DNA of 64,000 nt. It comes from Burkholderiales bacterium. GTDB taxonomy: Bacteria; Pseudomonadota; Gammaproteobacteria; Burkholderiales; JAEUOS01. The notes below the pieces were generated by a model that saw only the letters and a list, made by a program, of their open reading frames with translations, was not told the origin of the DNA and ran no database searches. The stretch spans positions 1 through 64,000 of the forward strand of contig JAEUOR010000075.1 of the NCBI GenBank assembly GCA_016790635.1, given 5' to 3'. The position numbers were made by a program, and so were the translations under genes. Of this stretch, positions 60,705-64,000 are shown one piece after another (position 1 is the first letter of the stretch; every line of letters starts with the position of its first letter).

Positions 60705-61760
60705 CTAGCGCAGCGAGGCGTTGATCTTCTCCAGCGCCGAGCGCCCCGGGCACAGCGCCGCCTCGTCGAGCGTGCTCAGCGGAGCGTCGACGGTGTTGGC
60801 GTAGATGTGCAGGTCCTGGGGTTCGGGATCAACGTACAAAAGCCCGGTGACGACTTCGCCCTTGGCGCCGCGCTCCTGCAGGTAGTTCATCGCGCCGATG
60901 CGGTTGCGGGGGTCGTAGTCGGCACTGAGCTTGCGCAGGCGCAGGACCGAACCGTCGTGTTGTGCGACCTCGGTCACGCTGCCGGGCGCATATTCCGCGG
61001 TGATCTCCTCGCGCTTGGGCATGAAGTCGATGCGGTTGACCGCCTCGTTGTGCTCGCGGATGTAGTCGTAGCTCTTGGTCGAGCCGGCGTGGTTGTTGAA
61101 GGCCACGCAGGGCGAGAGCACGTCGATGAAGGCGGCGCCCTGGTGGGCGATCGCACCTTCGATGAGCGGCACCAGTTGCGCCTTGTCGCCGGAGAAGCTG
61201 CGCGCGACGTAGGTGGCGCCCAGCTGCAGCGCAAGCGCCACCAGGTCGACCGGCGAATCGTTGTTGATCGCGCCGCGCTTGGCCTTGGAACCCTTGTCGG
61301 CGGTGGCCGAGAACTGTCCCTTGGTGAGCCCGTAGACGCCGTTGTTCATGACGATGTAGACCATGTTGACGCCGCGCCGCATCGAATGCGCGAACTGGCC
61401 CAGGCCGATGGAGGCCGAGTCGCCGTCGCCCGACACGCCCATGTAGATCAGGTCGCGGTTGGCGAGGTTGGCGCCGGTCAGGACCGACGGCATGCGCCCG
61501 TGCACGGTGTTGAAACCGTGCGACTGGCCCAGGAAGTAGGTCGGTGTCTTCGACGAGCAGCCGATGCCGGACAGCTTGGCAACGCGATGCGGCTCGATGT
61601 CCAGGTTGAACGCGGCCTGGATGATGGCCGCCGAGATCGAGTCGTGGCCGCAACCGGCGCACAGGGTCGAGACCGGCCCCTCGTAGTCGCGGCGGGTGAA
61701 GCCACGCTTGTTGGTCGGCAGCGTCGGATGATGCAGGCGGGGTTTGGCGATGTAGGTCAT
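60705..61760 (-). CDS. korB: 2-oxoacid:acceptor oxidoreductase beta subunit (TPP-binding)
   Basis: 351 residues, the thiamine-diphosphate subunit. Marks are STLCAGCGHDSISAAII and LSGIGCSSKTPTYFLG (cluster and structural cysteines), the TPP motif GDGDSASIGLGQFAH followed by NNGVYGLTKGQFSATADKG, and PCVAFNNHAGSTKSYDY. With KorA it oxidatively decarboxylates a 2-oxoacid, most likely 2-oxoglutarate, to the acyl-CoA. It starts 41 bases after the korA stop. 2-Oxoglutarate specificity is inferred from resemblance to KorB. Confidence 0.93.
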   Translation of the reverse strand: MTYIAKPRLHHPTLPTNKRGFTRRDYEGPVSTLCAGCGHDSISAAIIQAAFNLDIEPHRVAKLSGIGCSSKTPTYFLGQSHGFNTVHGRMPSVLTGANLANRDLIYMGVSGDGDSASIGLGQFAHSMRRGVNMVYIVMNNGVYGLTKGQFSATADKGSKAKRGAINNDSPVDLVALALQLGATYVARSFSGDKAQLVPLIEGAIAHQGAAFIDVLSPCVAFNNHAGSTKSYDYIREHNEAVNRIDFMPKREEITAEYAPGSVTEVAQHDGSVLRLRKLSADYDPRNRIGAMNYLQERGAKGEVVTGLLYVDPEPQDLHIYANTVDAPLSTLDEAALCPGRSALEKINASLR

Positions 61761-61801
61761 GGCGGTTGCGGCGGAAGGTGCCCGGGGAATGACTACGGAT
61801 G

Positions 61802-63643
61802 CTACTGCGCGACCTTGCGCAGCGGAGCGACGTTGGACATCGACAGGCGCGCGCCGATCGCCGAAACGATGAAGCGCGCGGTGATCGGTGTGCCGTCATA
61901 GTGCAGCACCGGCACGATCTTGGCGGAGTCGAGGTTGCCTTCGTTGATGAGCAGGTTGCGCAATTGCCCGTCGCGGTTCTGCTCGACGACGAACACGGTG
62001 TCGTGCTCGGCCACGAAGTCCATGACGGCCTTCGGGAAAGGAAAGGCGCGCAGGCGCATGGCGTCGACGTGCTGGTTCTGCTTTTCCAGGGCGTCCAGCG
62101 CCTCGGCCATGGCCGGGCTGGTCGAGCCGAAGTAGAGAACACCGAACTTGGTCGGGCGGGCGGCGCGCTTGACAATCGGCTGCGGCACCAGGTCCTTGGC
62201 CGTCTCCCACTTCCTGGCCAGGCGCTCCATGTTGTCGACGTAGACCGGTCCTTCCTCGCTGTAGCGCGCGTAGCGGTCCTTGGTCGTGCCACGCGTGAAG
62301 AACGCACCGCGCTTGGCATGCGTGCCGGGATAGGTGCGGTACGGGATGCCGTCGCCGTCCACGTCCAGGTAGCGGCCGAAATTCTTGCCCGCCTCCAGTT
62401 CCTCGGCGGTCATGACCTTGCCGCGGTCCATGCGCCGGCTGTCGTCCCACGCCAGGGGTTCGCACAGGCGCTGGTTCATGCCGATGTCCAGGTCGGTCAT
62501 GAGGAAGATCGGCGTCTGCAGGCGGTCGGCCAGGTCGAGCGCGGTCGCGGCGAACTCGAAACACTCGCGCGGATCCTCGGGGAACAGGAGAGGGTGCTTG
62601 GTGTCGCCGTTGGACGCGGTGGCGCAGGACAGGATGTCGGACTGCTGGGTGCGCGTCGGCATGCCGGTCGAGGGACCGCCGCGCTGCACGTTGATGAGGG
62701 TGGCCGGGATCTCGGCAAAGTAGGCCAGGCCGATGAACTCGGTCATCAGCGAGATGCCGGGGCCGGAGGTCGCGGTGAAGGCGCGCGCGCCGTTCCAGCC
62801 CGCGCCGATGACCATGCCGATCGAGGCCAGTTCGTCCTCGGCCTGCACGATCGCGTAACGGTTCTTGCCGGTGTTGGGGTCGACGCGGAACTTGGAACAA
62901 TGCTTCTGGAAAGCCTCCGCCACCGAGGATGACGGCGTGATCGGATACCAGGCGCAGACCGTGGCGCCACCGTACACGCAGCCCAGGGCGGTGGCGTTGT
63001 TGCCCTCGATGAAGATGCGATTGCCGACGTTGTCGGCGCGCCGCACCTTGAGGCCCATGCCGGCACAGTCCAGCTGGGCCAGCGCGTAATCGCGCCCCAT
63101 CTGCAACGCATGCACGTTCGGCTTGAGCAGAGCCTCCTTGCCGCGGTATTGCTCACCGATCAGCTGGGCGATCTCGCCGGCGTCCATGTCGAGCAGGGCC
63201 GAGAGCGCGCCGACATAGATGATGTTCTTGAAAAGCTGGCGCTGGCGCACGTCGGAGTACGCCTCGTTGGTGATCTGCGTCAGCGGCATGCCGATCACGT
63301 GGATGTCGTCGCGGAATTTCGACGCCGGCAGGGGCCGCGTCGAGTCGTAGAACAGGTAGCCGCCCGGCTCGATCTCCTTGACGTCGGCGTCCCAGGTCTG
63401 CGGATTCATCGCCACCATCATGTCGCAGCCGCCGCGCCGCCCCAGCCAGCCGGCCTCGGACACGCGCACCTCGTACCAGGTCGGCAACCCCTGGATGTTG
63501 GACGGGAAGATGTTGCGCGGGCTGACCGGCACGCCCATGCGCAGGATCGAGCGCGCGAACAATTCGTTGGCCGAGGCAGAGCCCGAGCCGTTGACGTTGG
63601 CGAACTTGACGACGAAGTCGTTGACTGCGGAGATCTTGTTCAT
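61802..63643 (-). CDS. korA: 2-oxoacid:acceptor oxidoreductase alpha subunit (gamma-alpha fusion)
   Basis: 613 residues. The N-terminal 190 residues are the gamma domain (VVKFANVNGSGSASANELFA; SEAGWLGRRGGCDMMVAMNP). The alpha domain follows: IFIEGNNATALGCVYGGA, WYPITPSSSVAEAFQ, QAEDELASIGMVIGAGWNGA, RAFTATSGPGISLMTEFIGL and NVQRGGPSTGMPTRTQQSD. Such gamma-alpha fusions occur in Azoarcus and Thauera KorA. It begins 51 bases after the stop of the 4Fe-4S partner gene at the right edge, so the operon order is partner, korA, korB, thioesterase. Confidence 0.93.
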   Translation of the reverse strand: MNKISAVNDFVVKFANVNGSGSASANELFARSILRMGVPVSPRNIFPSNIQGLPTWYEVRVSEAGWLGRRGGCDMMVAMNPQTWDADVKEIEPGGYLFYDSTRPLPASKFRDDIHVIGMPLTQITNEAYSDVRQRQLFKNIIYVGALSALLDMDAGEIAQLIGEQYRGKEALLKPNVHALQMGRDYALAQLDCAGMGLKVRRADNVGNRIFIEGNNATALGCVYGGATVCAWYPITPSSSVAEAFQKHCSKFRVDPNTGKNRYAIVQAEDELASIGMVIGAGWNGARAFTATSGPGISLMTEFIGLAYFAEIPATLINVQRGGPSTGMPTRTQQSDILSCATASNGDTKHPLLFPEDPRECFEFAATALDLADRLQTPIFLMTDLDIGMNQRLCEPLAWDDSRRMDRGKVMTAEELEAGKNFGRYLDVDGDGIPYRTYPGTHAKRGAFFTRGTTKDRYARYSEEGPVYVDNMERLARKWETAKDLVPQPIVKRAARPTKFGVLYFGSTSPAMAEALDALEKQNQHVDAMRLRAFPFPKAVMDFVAEHDTVFVVEQNRDGQLRNLLINEGNLDSAKIVPVLHYDGTPITARFIVSAIGARLSMSNVAPLRKVAQ

Positions 63644-63694
63644 TCGGCGTGACAGTTGGTTTGCACAGACTTGAGGGATGGACCCGCCGCCGCT

Positions 63695-64000
63695 CTAGGC
63701 GGCCTGCCGCAGGGGCGGGCGCTTGTCGTGGCAGCCGGGGCCGGCCTTGGTCGTGTTGAGCAGGAACTTCTGCATGTCCCAGGCACCGGTCGGGCAGCGT
63801 TCGGCGCACAGGCCGCAATGCAGGCACACATCCTCGTCCTTGGCCATGATGCGCCCGGTCTTGAGCCCCGTGCCGATGTAGAGGTCCTGCGCCAGGTTGA
63901 CTGCCGGTGCGCTCAGGCGGCCGCGTACTTCCGCCTCCTCGCCGTCGGCGGTGAAGGTGATGCAGTCCATCGGGCAAATGTCGACGCAGGCGTCGCACTC
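63695..64000 (-). CDS. 4Fe-4S ferredoxin-domain partner of KorAB (5' end beyond window)
   Basis: The last 101 codons of a gene that runs off the right edge; no start is visible. Two 4Fe-4S motifs are present: CDACVDICPMDC at the very edge and CLHCGLCAERCPTGAWDM, with YIGTGLKTGRIMAKDED between. It ends DKRPPLRQAA. In Azoarcus evansii the 2-oxoglutarate:NADP+ oxidoreductase has a third subunit with FAD and 4Fe-4S clusters, and this fits the C-terminal end of such a protein; a GltD-like FAD/NAD(P) part would be expected upstream. A short separate ferredoxin is the alternative. Confidence 0.75.
   Translation of the reverse strand, partial: ECDACVDICPMDCITFTADGEEAEVRGRLSAPAVNLAQDLYIGTGLKTGRIMAKDEDVCLHCGLCAERCPTGAWDMQKFLLNTTKAGPGCHDKRPPLRQAA

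Overview
The window reads as chromosome of a high-GC betaproteobacterium, most likely in or near Burkholderiales. Evidence is the consistent G/C-ending codons, two Bug-type (tripartite tricarboxylate) receptors, a phasin, a split glcDEF glycolate oxidase, a PilGHIJ-PilL twitching chemosensory cluster, and KorA/KorB-type 2-oxoacid oxidoreductase genes. I see no phage, insertion sequence, integrase or CRISPR array. Genes are packed tightly, many overlap by 1-4 bases, and no gene-free stretch exceeds 300 bases.

Layout. 1-5.6 kb: purB (running off the left edge), a GST, then a nudJ / secreted unknown / mnmA operon, a lipoprotein and a SIMPL-domain protein. 5.8-11 kb: pntAa-pntAb-pntB plus a cupin gene, an AAC(3)-I-like acetyltransferase and a Bug receptor. 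11-24.4 kb: carboxylic and fatty acid oxidation (acyl-CoA ligase, Coq4-like protein, glcF-glcE-glcD, D-lactate dehydrogenase-like flavoprotein, acyl-CoA dehydrogenase), an EI24 membrane protein with a MoCF-domain protein, and an IorAB-type molybdenum hydroxylase. 24.4-32 kb: phasin, drug/metabolite exporter, nitroreductase-like protein, ankyrin membrane protein, PBP7-type peptidase, SDR, tRNA-Lys, and an NMT1-type binding protein paired with a Rieske oxygenase. 32-42 kb: pilL-pilJ-pilI-pilH-pilG and rubredoxin. 42-52.5 kb: thiD-thiE-hemL-Rid cluster, mgtE, mtgA, a PAS-GGDEF-EAL protein, a TonB-like protein and an RNB-domain nuclease. 52.5-64 kb: AIM24 protein, M48 protease, chorismate mutase, a second Bug receptor, amtB, a TonB-like lipoprotein, a PhyH dioxygenase, galM, a thioesterase, and korB-korA with the end of a 4Fe-4S partner gene at the right edge.

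The picture is of a respiratory heterotroph that scavenges organic acids (Bug receptors, glycolate/lactate oxidation, beta-oxidation), stores polyhydroxyalkanoate (phasin), balances NADPH (PntAB, possibly Kor), and moves by type IV pili under a Chp-like pathway. The best readable regulation is a sigma-54 promoter with an NtrC-type enhancer ahead of amtB, a sigma-70 promoter flanked by TTGCG/CGCAA elements ahead of the phasin gene, and a strong tRNA-Lys promoter and terminator. I found no single large novel system. The most interesting leads are a secreted protein with a Cys-His-Asp pattern inside the nudJ-mnmA operon, the AAC(3)-I-like protein with an altered acetyl-CoA motif, the orphan binding-protein/Rieske pair, a GGDEF-EAL gene where aroE might be expected, a Rid protein lacking its key arginine, and a 22-bp repeat between korB and a thioesterase gene.
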